DNA of 64,000 nucleotides from Helicobacter sp. NHP19-012 (GTDB lineage Bacteria; Campylobacterota; Campylobacteria; Campylobacterales; Helicobacteraceae): NCBI RefSeq assembly GCF_019703325.1, contig NZ_AP024819.1, positions 1,364,001 to 1,428,000 of the forward strand, read 5' to 3'. Shown piece by piece: positions 9,161 to 17,874 of this stretch (position 1 is its first letter; each line of letters starts with the position of its first letter). The notes under the pieces were generated by a model. It saw only the letters and a program-made list of their open reading frames with translations, ran no database searches and was not told where the DNA came from. The position numbers and the translations under genes were made by a program.

Positions 9161-9727
9161 ATGCAAACACAATTACGATTTACAGGCGTGGGCGGTCAGG
9201 GCGTGCTTTTGGCGGGCGAAATCTTAGCCGAGGCGCAGATTGCAGCCGGGGGCTTTGGCACGAAAACCTCTACCTACACCAGCCAAGTAAGGGGCGGGCC
9301 CACGAAAGTGGATATTATTTTAAGCCCTAATGAAATCATTTACCCCTACGCCCAAGAAGGCGAGATTGATTTCATGCTCTCAGTGGCCCAAAGCAGTTAT
9401 CAACTCTTTAAAGGCGATGTCAAGGAGGGGGGGGTTGTGGTGGTGGACCCTAACCTAGTGCAACCCACACCCGAAGATGAGGCGAAGTTTCAGCTGTATA
9501 AACTCCCTATCATCACCATTGCCAAAGAAGAGGTCGGCAACATCATCACGCAATCGGTGGTGGCTTTGGCGGTTACGGTGGTGTTGATGGGGTGCGTGGA
9601 TAAAGAACAGGTGCTCAAAACCATGGTTTCTAAAGTCCCCGCTAAAGTCGTGGAGCTGAATAAAAAAGCCTTTGAAATTGGTGAGGCCCACGCCCTAAAA
9701 GCGCTCGCGGCACGAAAAATCTCTTAG
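9161..9727 (+). CDS. oorC: 2-oxoglutarate:acceptor oxidoreductase, gamma subunit
   Basis: The gamma subunit begins with the family signature FTGVGGQGVLLAGEILAEA and then TSTYTSQVRGGPTKVDI. It completes the four-subunit OorDABC enzyme. The 188-residue length is as expected. Its stop codon overlaps the GTG start of the lysA fusion gene. Confidence 0.95.
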   Translation: MQTQLRFTGVGGQGVLLAGEILAEAQIAAGGFGTKTSTYTSQVRGGPTKVDIILSPNEIIYPYAQEGEIDFMLSVAQSSYQLFKGDVKEGGVVVVDPNLVQPTPEDEAKFQLYKLPIITIAKEEVGNIITQSVVALAVTVVLMGCVDKEQVLKTMVSKVPAKVVELNKKAFEIGEAHALKALAARKIS

Positions 9728-11652
9728 TGTTAGACCCCGCACAAATCGCCACTTTGGCGGATAAGACCCCCTTTTATCTTTACGATTTGGATGGCATTAG
9801 GGGGGCTTTCTTAGACTTTAAAGAAGTCTTTAGGGGGTGTAAATCGCTCATTTGCTACGCCCTCAAAGCTAATTCTAATCTAGCCCTTTTGGAGGTTTTA
9901 GCTAAGGCGGGGGCGGGGGCGGACTGCGTGTCCATCTATGAAGTCCGCCGCGCGCTTTTAGCGGGCATTGCGCCCTATAAAATCATCTTTAGCGGGGTGG
10001 GCAAGCTAGAGAGCGAGATACAAGAAGCCCTCGAGCGGGGGATTTTGTTTTTAAATGTGGAGTCCTTTGAGGAGCTTAGGCTCATAGAGCAAATCGCCAA
10101 AGAGCAGCACACCAAAGCCCGTATCAGCGTGCGCGTCAATCCTAACATTGACCCCGCCACCCACCCCTATATCTCTACGGGGCTGTGGGAGAATAAATTT
10201 GGTGTGGAGGAGAGGGAGGCGGTACAAATGTTTATGTTTGCCAAACAATCGCCCTTTTTAGAGCCCATCGCCTTGCATTTTCACATCGGTTCGCAGCTCT
10301 TGCAACTCGCCCCCCTAGAACAAGCCTTTGAGAAAATGGCAGGTTTTACCCGCTTTTTGATCGCCAGTGGCATAGAGCTTAAATTCTTTGACATCGGCGG
10401 GGGGCTTGGCGTGGCTTACAACGAAACACAAGAGCCCATACCCCTAGCAGACTACGCCAGTGCCCTATTTAAAGCCACTGAGGGGCTAGACTTAACGATC
10501 ATTTGCGAGCCGGGGCGGCGTGTGGTGGCAGAGCATGGAATTTTGGTTGCCAAGGTGCAATACACCAAGTCAAACGAGCGCAAAAACTTTGCCATTGTGG
10601 ATTTGGGCATGAATGACTTTATGCGCCCTGCCCTCTACCAAGCCACCCACCCCGTGCGCCTGCTTACCCCCAAAAACGCCGAGCCGGTGGCTTATGATTT
10701 AGTCGGGCCTATTTGCGAAAGTGCAGATTGCTTCATCAAGGGGGTGGAGTTACCCAAGCTAGAGCGGGGGGATTTGTTGGTCTTTGAAAAGGTGGGGGCA
10801 TATGGGGCGAGCATGGCAAGCCACTACAATAGCCGCCCCAATCTCTTAGAGCTAGGGTTTGAGGGGGGCAAAATCCGCACACTCAAAGAGAGAGAAGACT
10901 TTTTTGACTTGATTAGGCACGAAATGGGGCATTTAAAAGGGGAGGGCATCGCCTCCAAACGGGCGCAAATCGATCAAATCGATCAAAGCCTAGTGCAGCT
11001 CTTAAACGCTCGTTTTGCCCTAAGCGCACAAATTGCCAAGGACAAGCACCAAGCCGGGTTTAGCGTCTATAACCCCCTAAGAGAAGCCGAGATTTTTGCC
11101 AAAGTGGGGGGGCGGCTTGAGAGTGTCTATACCGAGATTTTAAGCGTGTCTAGGGGGCTTCTTACCCCTGAAAGGGTGGGGGTGAGTGGCAACACCAACA
11201 CCGCAAGAAGGCTTTTAGGGCAGAAGTTTAAATTGAGTTTGTTGAACCCCTTAAAACTCTTTGAGGCGATCTTATTTAAGGGCGTGGATTACGGGATCTT
11301 GGAGGTGCGTAAAACCTGCGCCCACGCTGAGGGCTTAAAAGCGTTGGCTAGGCTCATCCAGCAACAGGAATTAGAGATCGCGCACAGCTTTAAAGTCGGG
11401 GGGGCGTGGTGCTTGCTGCTTGGGCGTTTTGGCTTTTTGGCGCAAACAAACCCCACGCGCAAGGCGCTCTTCTTTGAGCCCATACACACCCAAGAAATGC
11501 AGGCTCTGCTAAAATCTTTTCATAACCCCTACTTTGTAGCGACAAAGTTTGGCTGCTTGTTGGAAGTGGATATTGAGCTGGACCTACCCAACCACTTGCA
11601 ATCTATTGTTTTAGGCGCTTATTCCAATACACGGAGAGCATGTGGAGTTTAA
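9727..11652 (+). CDS. lysA: Fusion: diaminopimelate decarboxylase (LysA) + chorismate mutase + prephenate dehydratase-like domain
   Basis: Residues 1 to about 398 are a complete LysA: PLP lysine in CYALKANSNL (Lys47), HFHIGSQL, the glycine loop FDIGGGLGVAYNE, CEPGRRVVAEHG and the GPICESADCF cysteine. LysA makes lysine from meso-diaminopimelate. Without a stop, residues about 403-481 form an AroQ-type chorismate mutase helix bundle (IDQIDQSLVQLLNARFALSA). Residues about 483-635 resemble a prephenate dehydratase domain, but the catalytic TRF motif is not evident (GRF instead). As I recall, H. pylori has lysA and the second part as separate neighbours. The start is a GTG overlapping the oorC stop. 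Met400 could be the former start of the second gene. A real fusion or a lost stop through an indel are both possible. Confidence 0.8.
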   Translation: MLDPAQIATLADKTPFYLYDLDGIRGAFLDFKEVFRGCKSLICYALKANSNLALLEVLAKAGAGADCVSIYEVRRALLAGIAPYKIIFSGVGKLESEIQEALERGILFLNVESFEELRLIEQIAKEQHTKARISVRVNPNIDPATHPYISTGLWENKFGVEEREAVQMFMFAKQSPFLEPIALHFHIGSQLLQLAPLEQAFEKMAGFTRFLIASGIELKFFDIGGGLGVAYNETQEPIPLADYASALFKATEGLDLTIICEPGRRVVAEHGILVAKVQYTKSNERKNFAIVDLGMNDFMRPALYQATHPVRLLTPKNAEPVAYDLVGPICESADCFIKGVELPKLERGDLLVFEKVGAYGASMASHYNSRPNLLELGFEGGKIRTLKEREDFFDLIRHEMGHLKGEGIASKRAQIDQIDQSLVQLLNARFALSAQIAKDKHQAGFSVYNPLREAEIFAKVGGRLESVYTEILSVSRGLLTPERVGVSGNTNTARRLLGQKFKLSLLNPLKLFEAILFKGVDYGILEVRKTCAHAEGLKALARLIQQQELEIAHSFKVGGAWCLLLGRFGFLAQTNPTRKALFFEPIHTQEMQALLKSFHNPYFVATKFGCLLEVDIELDLPNHLQSIVLGAYSNTRRACGV

Positions 11653-12529
11653 CCCTCTCAATTTGGCGCAAAAGGACCGCCTAGATTCCGCCCTAAAGGC
11701 AGACCACTTCCTCGTGGGCGATGTCAGTTTTACGAATTTGTATTTATGGCAAGGGGCTAGAAAGATTTGCCTAGCCTTTGTGGAGGGCTGTGTGGTGGTG
11801 CAGACCACTTACCCTAACGAGTCGCCCTTTTACTTCTACCCCATAGGCTCAGGGGATAAAAGGGCGGTGCTAGACGCACTCATCACTTACACTAAGGCAC
11901 AAAATCAGCCCCTAGAGTTTAGAGCCTTGCAAAGCGAGCATAAGGACGAGCTAGAGCAGCTTTACCCCCACGCCTTTAGCTATGAGGCTAAGAGAGATCG
12001 CTTTGATTATATCTATAGCGTGACCGAGCTCATCGCCCTAAGCGGTAAAAAGTTCCATAAAAAGAAAAACCATCTCAACGCCTTTTTAAAGCTCTACCCC
12101 CGCTACAGCTATGAGCCCATCAGCCCTACAAATATCCCCGATTTAATGCAGGCACTCAAAGAGTGGCATAAGCTAGACGACCCACAAGATTTAGGGCTAG
12201 AGCACGAGCATAGGGGAATTTTAAGCGTGCTAGAAATTTATGAGAGCTTGCCCCTACTAGGGGGGGTGATTAGGATCGAAGGGCGCATTGTGGCGATGAG
12301 CTTTGGGGAGAAATTAAACCCGGACATGGCACTCATCCACATCGAAAAGGCTGACCCGAGCGTTAGGGGGGCTTACCAAATGGTCAACCAACAGCTCTTA
12401 GTCCACGCCTTTGCTGATTGCGTATATGTGAATCGAGAGGAAGATCTAGGCATTGAGGGTTTAAGGCAGGCGAAAATGGGCTATAACCCCGTGTTCTTTG
12501 TGGAGAAGTACCACGCCCACTTGGTCTAA
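11642..12529 (+). CDS. DUF2156-type protein (GNAT-like fold)
   Basis: The 295-residue protein resembles phosphatidylglycerol lysyltransferase-like DUF2156 proteins. It has an N-terminal half with FTNLYLWQ and YFYPIGSG, the basic KKFHKKKNHLNAFLKLYP motif typical of the family, and a C-terminal acetyltransferase-like half ending KMGYNPVFFVEKY. It starts with GTG inside the 3' end of the lysA fusion (11-nt overlap), so both are likely translated together. As I recall, the same order (lysA, chorismate-mutase gene, this gene) is found in H. pylori. The substrate is unknown. Confidence 0.8.
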   Translation: MEFNPLNLAQKDRLDSALKADHFLVGDVSFTNLYLWQGARKICLAFVEGCVVVQTTYPNESPFYFYPIGSGDKRAVLDALITYTKAQNQPLEFRALQSEHKDELEQLYPHAFSYEAKRDRFDYIYSVTELIALSGKKFHKKKNHLNAFLKLYPRYSYEPISPTNIPDLMQALKEWHKLDDPQDLGLEHEHRGILSVLEIYESLPLLGGVIRIEGRIVAMSFGEKLNPDMALIHIEKADPSVRGAYQMVNQQLLVHAFADCVYVNREEDLGIEGLRQAKMGYNPVFFVEKYHAHLV

Positions 12530-12537
12530 AACTTTAG

Positions 12538-12565
12538 ACTAAAATTACCATTGATTAGTTTTAGT
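12538..12565 (+). repeat. Inverted repeat upstream of the 12603 gene
   Basis: ACTAAAA (12538-12544) and TTTTAGT (12559-12565) form a perfect 7-bp inverted repeat separated by 14 nt, just after the DUF2156 gene and before a possible -10 box TAAAAT (12570-12575). It could be an operator or a weak terminator; nothing shows which. Confidence 0.35.
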
Positions 12566-12602
12566 GTCCTAAAATAAGGCATTCCATTGGAAGGAGTTTC
12601 TC

Positions 12603-12983
12603 ATGGACTTACTGATACGACAACTGAAACACGAAGACCTGCAAGAATTTCAACAACTTGTCGCCAAATTTGGGGCGACTTTAACCATTTTACCCGACAT
12701 CAAGACTTCCCCCCAACCCTCAGTGCTGCAAAGACTCTCTGATGAACCCGTTGAAATCAACATGCCCTTTGTGGATGGGGCGTATTTAGCAACCCTAAAT
12801 AAGGACAAAAAGCCCGCCTTTAACCATTGCGGGCATGGGCACAACCCAATCAACACTCAGAGGCATAGGCATGACCACCACAAACTCGGTTGCGGGCGCA
12901 CAAACCACGCCCAAAATTTCAGCGACCGCCCCTCGCACCACAGCGATAAAGATTTAGACTCGGGCTTTTGGATGGATATTTAG
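12603..12983 (+). CDS. Small hypothetical protein, reading frame uncertain downstream of about 12810
   Basis: A strong ribosome site (GGAAGGAG) precedes the ATG. The first 75 residues look like real protein (IRQLKHEDLQEFQQLVAKFG). After about 12810 the open frame becomes rich in His, Asn and Cys and reads on to a TAG at 12981-12983 inside a hairpin. The next frame (+1) is also open from 12810 to about 12955 and reads LTIAGMGTTQSTLRGIGM, a Thr/Ala-rich tail that looks at least as natural. A one-base indel near the AAAAAG at 12809 may have switched frames. I do not recognise the family in either version. Confidence 0.45.
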   Translation: MDLLIRQLKHEDLQEFQQLVAKFGATLTILPDIKTSPQPSVLQRLSDEPVEINMPFVDGAYLATLNKDKKPAFNHCGHGHNPINTQRHRHDHHKLGCGRTNHAQNFSDRPSHHSDKDLDSGFWMDI

Positions 12984-12997
12984 AGCCATTGCTCTAA
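12980..12997. terminator. Hairpin between convergent genes
   Basis: TTAGAGC-CATT-GCTCTAA is a perfect 7-bp stem with a 4-nt loop. It contains the stop codons of both convergent genes. There is no T run, so it would be a weak or bidirectional terminator. Confidence 0.4.
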
Positions 12998-13327
12998 GTC
13001 TTGCATGGCTTGGGTGTGCTTGTTCTCAGGCACACCCTCTTCGTAGGTTTGGTAGTTCTTGATCGCCTCGGTATAAAGCCCCTTGGCTTTCTCTAAATCT
13101 TGCGCCACGCCTTGCCCGAGTTCATACATTTTGCCAAGAGCATAAAACTCATAGCCAAAATCGTTTTCTTTGCGGGCGATTTTGCAAAAGTACTCAAACG
13201 CCATTAGATACTCTTGCACCATGTGGGGTGCGCCACACACCTCCCCATTGTATTGGTTAAACAAATCTAATAGAGCGTCATCGCTCAAGTGCAAAGACAA
13301 ATGGGACAAATCCTCTAGCATGGGCAT
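12980..13327 (-). CDS. Small Sel1-repeat protein
   Basis: The 115-residue protein has one clear Sel1/TPR-like repeat, ALGKMYELGQGVAQDLEKAK, and a second degenerate one at the end. Its N-terminal part (LSDDALLDLFNQYNGEVCG...HMVQEYLMAFEYF) matches that of the next gene (LSDAALLELFNAYNG...HGVQDYLRAFSLY), so the two are tandem paralogues. It lacks a signal peptide and the regularly spaced cysteine pairs of secreted Helicobacter cysteine-rich (Hcp) proteins, so a cytoplasmic scaffold role is more likely. The function is unknown. Confidence 0.75.
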   Translation of the reverse strand: MPMLEDLSHLSLHLSDDALLDLFNQYNGEVCGAPHMVQEYLMAFEYFCKIARKENDFGYEFYALGKMYELGQGVAQDLEKAKGLYTEAIKNYQTYEEGVPENKHTQAMQDLEQWL

Positions 13328-13340
13328 CCTTGTTTCAAGT

Positions 13341-13838
13341 TCAAAAAGAGAGCCTGCGTTTTGCTCTGGAGTTGGGCTTTTTGAGATAAAGGCGCAAGTA
13401 AGACCTGGTAACCTCTAACTTCGCCTCACTCAACTTGCTTTGGTAGTGCAGGGCTTTTTGTGCGTCTTGCTCCACGCCATCGCCCATTTCATAGGCCGCA
13501 ATGAGCTTCGTCAAAGCGTGGATATAAATCCACTGCGTTTTTACCCCCACCTGCACCACGCCCTGATAGCACGACAGGGCTTTTTGCATGTCCTGTGCCA
13601 CGCCCTGCCCTTTTTCATACATTTGGGCGAGGCGGTGGAAGACCTGCCCGTTGCGGCAATGCCCGAGCACGATCTGTTTATATAGGCTAAATGCCCTTAG
13701 ATAGTCTTGCACGCCATGCGGGCAAAAGCGCACGCTCGCCACCCCTGCCGCCGCCTGCCTCTTGCCACATCCATTGTAGGCATTGAACAACTCCAACAAA
13801 GCGGCATCACTCAAATTTAAACCCATTTCAGCGGACAT
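13341..13838 (-). CDS. Sel1-repeat protein, paralogue of the 12980 gene
   Basis: The 165-residue protein has two Sel1-type repeats: HRLAQMYEKGQGVAQDMQKA and LIAAYEMGDGVEQDAQKALH. It shares its N-terminal domain with the downstream neighbour, from which it is separated by 13 nt. A ribosome site AAAGGAG lies before the ATG. Duplication followed by divergence is the simplest history. No export signal is visible. Confidence 0.75.
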   Translation of the reverse strand: MSAEMGLNLSDAALLELFNAYNGCGKRQAAAGVASVRFCPHGVQDYLRAFSLYKQIVLGHCRNGQVFHRLAQMYEKGQGVAQDMQKALSCYQGVVQVGVKTQWIYIHALTKLIAAYEMGDGVEQDAQKALHYQSKLSEAKLEVTRSYLRLYLKKPNSRAKRRLSF

Positions 13839-13871
13839 GCAACTCCTTTTGCAAGCGGTGATTCTAGCATG

Positions 13872-15131
13872 CTATGTTAAATCCAACGCCATGCCATAGA
13901 GCTTTTTGCGCTCAGTGGAGCTGGCGATATTTAAAAGTTTGCGGTATTTGGTGATGGTGCGGCGCACCATCTTTAGCCCAAATTGCTTTTCCACAAGCTC
14001 CAAAATCTTTAAATCGCTCATGGGGTGCTGTTTGTCCTCCTTGTTAATCAATTCCAGCAAGAACTCTTTAATGGCGGCGTTAGATACATCGCCCTCTAGG
14101 GCAGTGGCAAAAAAGCTTTTAATGGCAAAGACCCCCCGATTGCACGCCAAGTATTTATTAGAAATTGCCCGTGAAATGGTGCTGGCCGCATAGCCAAACT
14201 CTTCGGCAAGGTCCACTAAACGCATGGGCTTGATCGCCCCGCCTTTAAAGAAGTCGTATTGATACTCCACAAGCATGAGCCCAATTTTTTGGATCGTTTG
14301 GTGGCGCATTTGCAGCGCATCCACCAAGTCCCGTGCTTCTTTAAGCTTTTCTTTTAAATACCCATTGTCTGCGGCGATTTTGCCCTGCTCGAGCACGACT
14401 TTAGGGTAATAGCCCTCGTTAAGCTGCACGCTAATGTCTCCGTCCTCCTCTAGCACCAAAATATCGGGGATAATGGGGGGCAAACTCTCACCAAACTCTA
14501 GGGCCGGGGGGTTTTTAAAGGAAGTGATGACCTGCATGGCTTTGGCATATAGAGGGTGGTGGCGGTGCTGTTGGTGTTGCTCTAAATCCTTTAAAATGCG
14601 GGCACACAGCTCATAGGTGGGTGTGTCTAGCTCCTCGTGCTGGGCAAGCTGAAAGGCAAAACTTTCTAGCAAGTTGCACGCCCCCACACCCGGGGGGTCT
14701 AAATAGGCAAAGCGTTGGCGCACCTTCTCATAGTCGGCAACTTCCACGCCTAAGTTCAGCGCCTGCGCCTGTGTGTCGCCCTCAAAATACCCCTCTGGGT
14801 TTAAATTTTCGATAATGTCGGTGGCGATTTTTAAGGACATGGGGGTGGGAAAGAGGGGGGGCAAGAGCTGTTCGTTTAAGGTTTCGTGTAGGCTCTTTGG
14901 GCGCACACTTAGGCGCTCGATTTGATCGCCTAGGGCGTTTTTGGGGGGCTTGTAAAACTTATGGCTGCTAAAGTCCGTGCGCATGCCGCTTTGCACCCGC
15001 ACGAAGGGGTTGTCCTTGGCGCAGTTTAGTAAAGTTTCTTCAATCTCTAAAGGGTCGCTTTGTAGAATAGGCAGCCAGCTTTTAAGGGTGGCGGAGAGTT
15101 TATTTTTAAGATTGGGGCGGGCGCGCAGCAT
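13872..15131 (-). CDS. rpoN: RNA polymerase sigma-54 factor
   Basis: In Helicobacter, sigma-54 transcribes the middle flagellar genes (hook, rod, minor flagellin) with the FlgR/FlgS system, both also in this window. The 419-residue protein has the core-binding region (LLESFAFQLAQHEELDTPTYEL), the helix-turn-helix (LVDLAEEFGYAASTISRAISNKYLA) and a C-terminal RpoN box VRRTITKYR, a variant of ARRTVAKYR. The N-terminal glutamine-rich activator region is shortened. It starts at the last base of lptB, so they share an operon. Confidence 0.95.
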   Translation of the reverse strand: MLRARPNLKNKLSATLKSWLPILQSDPLEIEETLLNCAKDNPFVRVQSGMRTDFSSHKFYKPPKNALGDQIERLSVRPKSLHETLNEQLLPPLFPTPMSLKIATDIIENLNPEGYFEGDTQAQALNLGVEVADYEKVRQRFAYLDPPGVGACNLLESFAFQLAQHEELDTPTYELCARILKDLEQHQQHRHHPLYAKAMQVITSFKNPPALEFGESLPPIIPDILVLEEDGDISVQLNEGYYPKVVLEQGKIAADNGYLKEKLKEARDLVDALQMRHQTIQKIGLMLVEYQYDFFKGGAIKPMRLVDLAEEFGYAASTISRAISNKYLACNRGVFAIKSFFATALEGDVSNAAIKEFLLELINKEDKQHPMSDLKILELVEKQFGLKMVRRTITKYRKLLNIASSTERKKLYGMALDLT

Positions 15132-15853
15132 TAAGCCTTGAAATTCTCCCCTAAATAGTATTTACGCACTAAGGGGTTGTCGTAAATTTGTGCCGCACTC
15201 CCGCTTGCTAGCAAGGCCCCACTTTTGATCACATACGCCCTATGGCACACATTCAAAGTTTCGCGCACATTGTGGTCAGTGATGAGCACCCCGATATTCA
15301 TCTCCACCAAGTGTTCTATGATTTTTTGTATGTCTAACACTGCAATGGGATCCACCCCCGCAAAGGGCTCGTCTAGTAAAATAAATTTGGGGTTTTTCAC
15401 TAAAGCCCGTGCAATCTCCACCCTGCGCCGCTCCCCCCCACTTAAAGACATCCCCCGCCGCTCCCTAATGGCTTGGATATTGAAGGCATCGAGCATTTCT
15501 TCAATGCGCTCAAGCGCCTCTTTATTGCTTTTAAAAGTTGTTTGGGCAGCGAGCATTAAGTTATCCTGCACGCTCAAATCCTTAAAAATGCTCGACTCTT
15601 GGGGCAGGTAGCCAATGCCCATATTCGAGCGTTGGTGCAGGGGGTAGCTAGATAAATCAATGTCGTTCAAATACACCTTGCCCCCGCTGGGTTGCAAGAG
15701 CCCACAAATCATATAAAAGGTCGTGGTTTTGCCCGCCCCATTAGGTCCAAGCAAACCCACCACCTGCCCGCTCTCCACCTCTAAAGACACATCATGCACG
15801 ATTTTGGTTTTCTTAATTTGCTTGCTTAAGTTCTCGGCTTTGAGTTTATCCAT
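15131..15853 (-). CDS. lptB: LPS export ABC transporter ATPase LptB
   Basis: This 240-residue ABC ATPase powers LptFG-driven transport of lipopolysaccharide to the outer membrane. It has Walker [10 protein letters not shown], a Q-loop, the signature [15 protein letters not shown], Walker [14 protein letters not shown] (the PFAGVDP form is characteristic of LptB) and the switch histidine in [11 protein letters not shown]. It overlaps tsaE by 8 nt and rpoN by 1 nt, a linkage of lptB and rpoN seen widely in proteobacteria. Confidence 0.95.
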   Translation of the reverse strand: MDKLKAENLSKQIKKTKIVHDVSLEVESGQVVGLLGPNGAGKTTTFYMICGLLQPSGGKVYLNDIDLSSYPLHQRSNMGIGYLPQESSIFKDLSVQDNLMLAAQTTFKSNKEALERIEEMLDAFNIQAIRERRGMSLSGGERRRVEIARALVKNPKFILLDEPFAGVDPIAVLDIQKIIEHLVEMNIGVLITDHNVRETLNVCHRAYVIKSGALLASGSAAQIYDNPLVRKYYLGENFKA

Positions 15854-16271
15854 GCATTAGCTTGTAGTGGCAAGTTTCATCGTGGCGCTTAAGGCTTAAG
15901 ATGAGGGGGCTAAAACCGCAGGATTTAAGCCAAGACAACAAAGGTAAATCCCCCCACTCTATAAAGTGCACCCCCCCCTGCTCCAAGTTCTCCAACACCC
16001 CTAAAGCGTGCAGCTCTTCAAAGCCTTTTAAGTAAAAATCATAGTGGTAAATGCAAAGCTTGGGGGTCTTGTAGGTGTGTAGCAGGCTAAAAGTGGGCGA
16101 AGTGGCTAGAGGGGCGTTTAATCCTTTACAAAAGTGCTGCACGAAAGTGGTCTTACCGCTGCCTAAATCCCCTTGCAAGAACACCAAACTATGCGTGCCT
16201 AAATGCGCTTGCACAGCTTGCACCACTTGGGGGATTTGGGCGAGGGTGGCGTGCATGTCTAACATTAGCAA
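15846..16271 (-). CDS. tsaE: tRNA threonylcarbamoyladenosine biosynthesis ATPase TsaE
   Basis: TsaE is the P-loop ATPase of the complex that makes the t6A37 modification of ANN-decoding tRNAs. Visible motifs are Walker [20 protein letters not shown] (about residues 33-51), [17 protein letters not shown] and HFIEWGD. The 141-residue length is normal. It is overlapped by dnaX upstream and lptB downstream. Confidence 0.92.
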   Translation of the reverse strand: MLMLDMHATLAQIPQVVQAVQAHLGTHSLVFLQGDLGSGKTTFVQHFCKGLNAPLATSPTFSLLHTYKTPKLCIYHYDFYLKGFEELHALGVLENLEQGGVHFIEWGDLPLLSWLKSCGFSPLILSLKRHDETCHYKLMHG

Positions 16272-17773
16272 TCCTCCACTTTGCCATCGGTTGTGCCGAG
16301 GTTATCCTGCATGGCTTGCATTAAGGAGGGGTTGTTCTCTTTAAACTGCTCTAGGGGTTTTGGCTTGGATTTGTCGGTTTCTATGCGGGCGTTTGCCCCA
16401 AAGACCTCTTTTAAGCAGGGCACAATCAAGGTTTTATAATGCTCGCGTAAAAGCAAACTTGCGCTCTCATCAGCGTTAGAGTGCAAGAATAAAATGCCAT
16501 TATCAAAGGACTTAAACACCAAAAGCTCCCTGAACACCCTGCCCAATTTTGTATTTGTGCTCTCTATCTTGGCAATGAGTTGTTTAAACAACTCTTTAGG
16601 GTCGGCTTGCGGGGGTCGTGTGCTTTGGGCTGGGTTTTTGTGGGCGGTTTGGAGGGCTTGGGTTGTGGGCGTGGGCTGTGGATGGGGCGTGGCTTGTTGT
16701 GGCTGTGGGGCTTGGTGGGTGGTTTTTGGTGTGGCTATTTGTGTGGGCTGTGCTTGGGCGGTTTGGGGCTGTTGTAAGCTGGCTTGCATTTTAAGCGTGC
16801 TTAAAGCCAGCACAAAATCCCCATCCGCCCCATAGTTGAGCAGGGGTTGCGCCTGCGCAATTGCGCTCATGAACGGCTCAAGCACGCCTGAGGGCAACTT
16901 TTGGCTAAGCATGGCTTCTTTTAAAAAACGCGCCATCTCTTCTAACACCATAGCCGTGTCGTATTCGGCTAGACTTTGCAATAAATTTTCTACACTCTTG
17001 CCTGCCACTAGGGCGCTAAAAAACTCTTCTAAAACTCTGCTGTCTACAAGCCCTAACATTTGGCTTGTGGCTAGGGCGCTCACATTTTGGTTGCTAAAAC
17101 TTATGGCTTGCTCGGCTAGGGTCAAAGTGTCGCGCAAACTCCCACCTCCACTGCGGGCTAACATTTCTAAGGCTGGCTCTTCATAGTCTACACCCTCTTT
17201 TTCAAAGATCAACTTCAAATGCGCCACGATCGCCTTAAGGGGGATTTTTTTAAAGTGGAATTGCTGCGTGCGGCTTAAAATGGTGGCGGGCAATTTAAAG
17301 GGATCTGTGGTGGCTAGAATGAATTTGACATGGGCTGGGGGCTCTTCTAGGGTTTTTAATAGGGCGTTGAAGGCTTCTTTAGTGAGCATATGCACTTCGT
17401 CAATGATGAAGATTTTAAAGCGGCCTAGCGAGGGTTTGTACTTGCTCTGCTCGATGATGCCGCGCACATCTTCAATCCGCCGATTAGACGCGCCGTCCAT
17501 CTCTATGGTGTCTAAATGCGATCCTTGCAAACTTTCTGCGCAAGAGGGGCAAGAGTCGCAAGGCGTGGCACTAATCCCCTTAGCGCATTGCAGAGCCCTA
17601 GCAAAAATGCGCGCGCTGCTCGTCTTGCCGCTGCCCCTAAGCCCACTAAACAAATAGGCGTGCGCCAAACGCCCACTCTCTAAGGCTAGACTTAAAGTTT
17701 TGGCAACACTCTCTTGCCCCACCAATTCGTTAAAATGCTTGGGGCGGTATTTCAGCGCAAGACTCAAGGGCAT
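16265..17773 (-). CDS. dnaX: DNA polymerase III subunit tau/gamma
   Basis: DnaX is the ATPase of the clamp loader. Motifs are Walker A FSGLRGSGKTSSARIFARAL, four zinc cysteines (CAKGISATPCDSCPSC), Walker B FKIFIIDEVHML, and the SRC-like TILSRTQQFHFKKI. After the AAA+ and collar domains (to about residue 340) there is a Gln/Pro/Thr-rich linker and a C-terminal DnaE-binding segment. The 502-residue product is a single short tau-like form. It heads the dnaX-tsaE-lptB-rpoN run. Confidence 0.95.
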   Translation of the reverse strand: MPLSLALKYRPKHFNELVGQESVAKTLSLALESGRLAHAYLFSGLRGSGKTSSARIFARALQCAKGISATPCDSCPSCAESLQGSHLDTIEMDGASNRRIEDVRGIIEQSKYKPSLGRFKIFIIDEVHMLTKEAFNALLKTLEEPPAHVKFILATTDPFKLPATILSRTQQFHFKKIPLKAIVAHLKLIFEKEGVDYEEPALEMLARSGGGSLRDTLTLAEQAISFSNQNVSALATSQMLGLVDSRVLEEFFSALVAGKSVENLLQSLAEYDTAMVLEEMARFLKEAMLSQKLPSGVLEPFMSAIAQAQPLLNYGADGDFVLALSTLKMQASLQQPQTAQAQPTQIATPKTTHQAPQPQQATPHPQPTPTTQALQTAHKNPAQSTRPPQADPKELFKQLIAKIESTNTKLGRVFRELLVFKSFDNGILFLHSNADESASLLLREHYKTLIVPCLKEVFGANARIETDKSKPKPLEQFKENNPSLMQAMQDNLGTTDGKVEDC

Positions 17774-17792
17774 CCTTTAAAGTGAATGCAAC

Positions 17793-17798
17793 ATTATA
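17793..17798 (-). promoter_or_regulatory. -10 box for the dnaX operon
   Basis: TATAAT on the minus strand lies 20 bp before the dnaX ATG, in the 101-bp spacer divergent from ggt. AAAGGA directly precedes the start codon. Confidence 0.55.
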
Positions 17799-17834
17799 GC
17801 CTAATTTGCATGAGGGCTTGGCTCAAGTAATTCA

Positions 17835-17843
17835 TGCTAGAAT
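17835..17843 (+). promoter_or_regulatory. Extended -10 promoter of ggt
   Basis: TGCTAGAAT fits a Helicobacter extended -10 box about 31 bp before the ggt ATG at 17875. Confidence 0.5.
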
Positions 17844-17874
17844 GTCGGCTTTATTGAACTTTTTGGAGGCAAAT

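Noticed and set aside
12900-12983. His-rich end taken as an Hpn-type nickel-storage protein
   Set aside because: The His spacing is irregular, there are few Cys, and the frame itself is doubtful.
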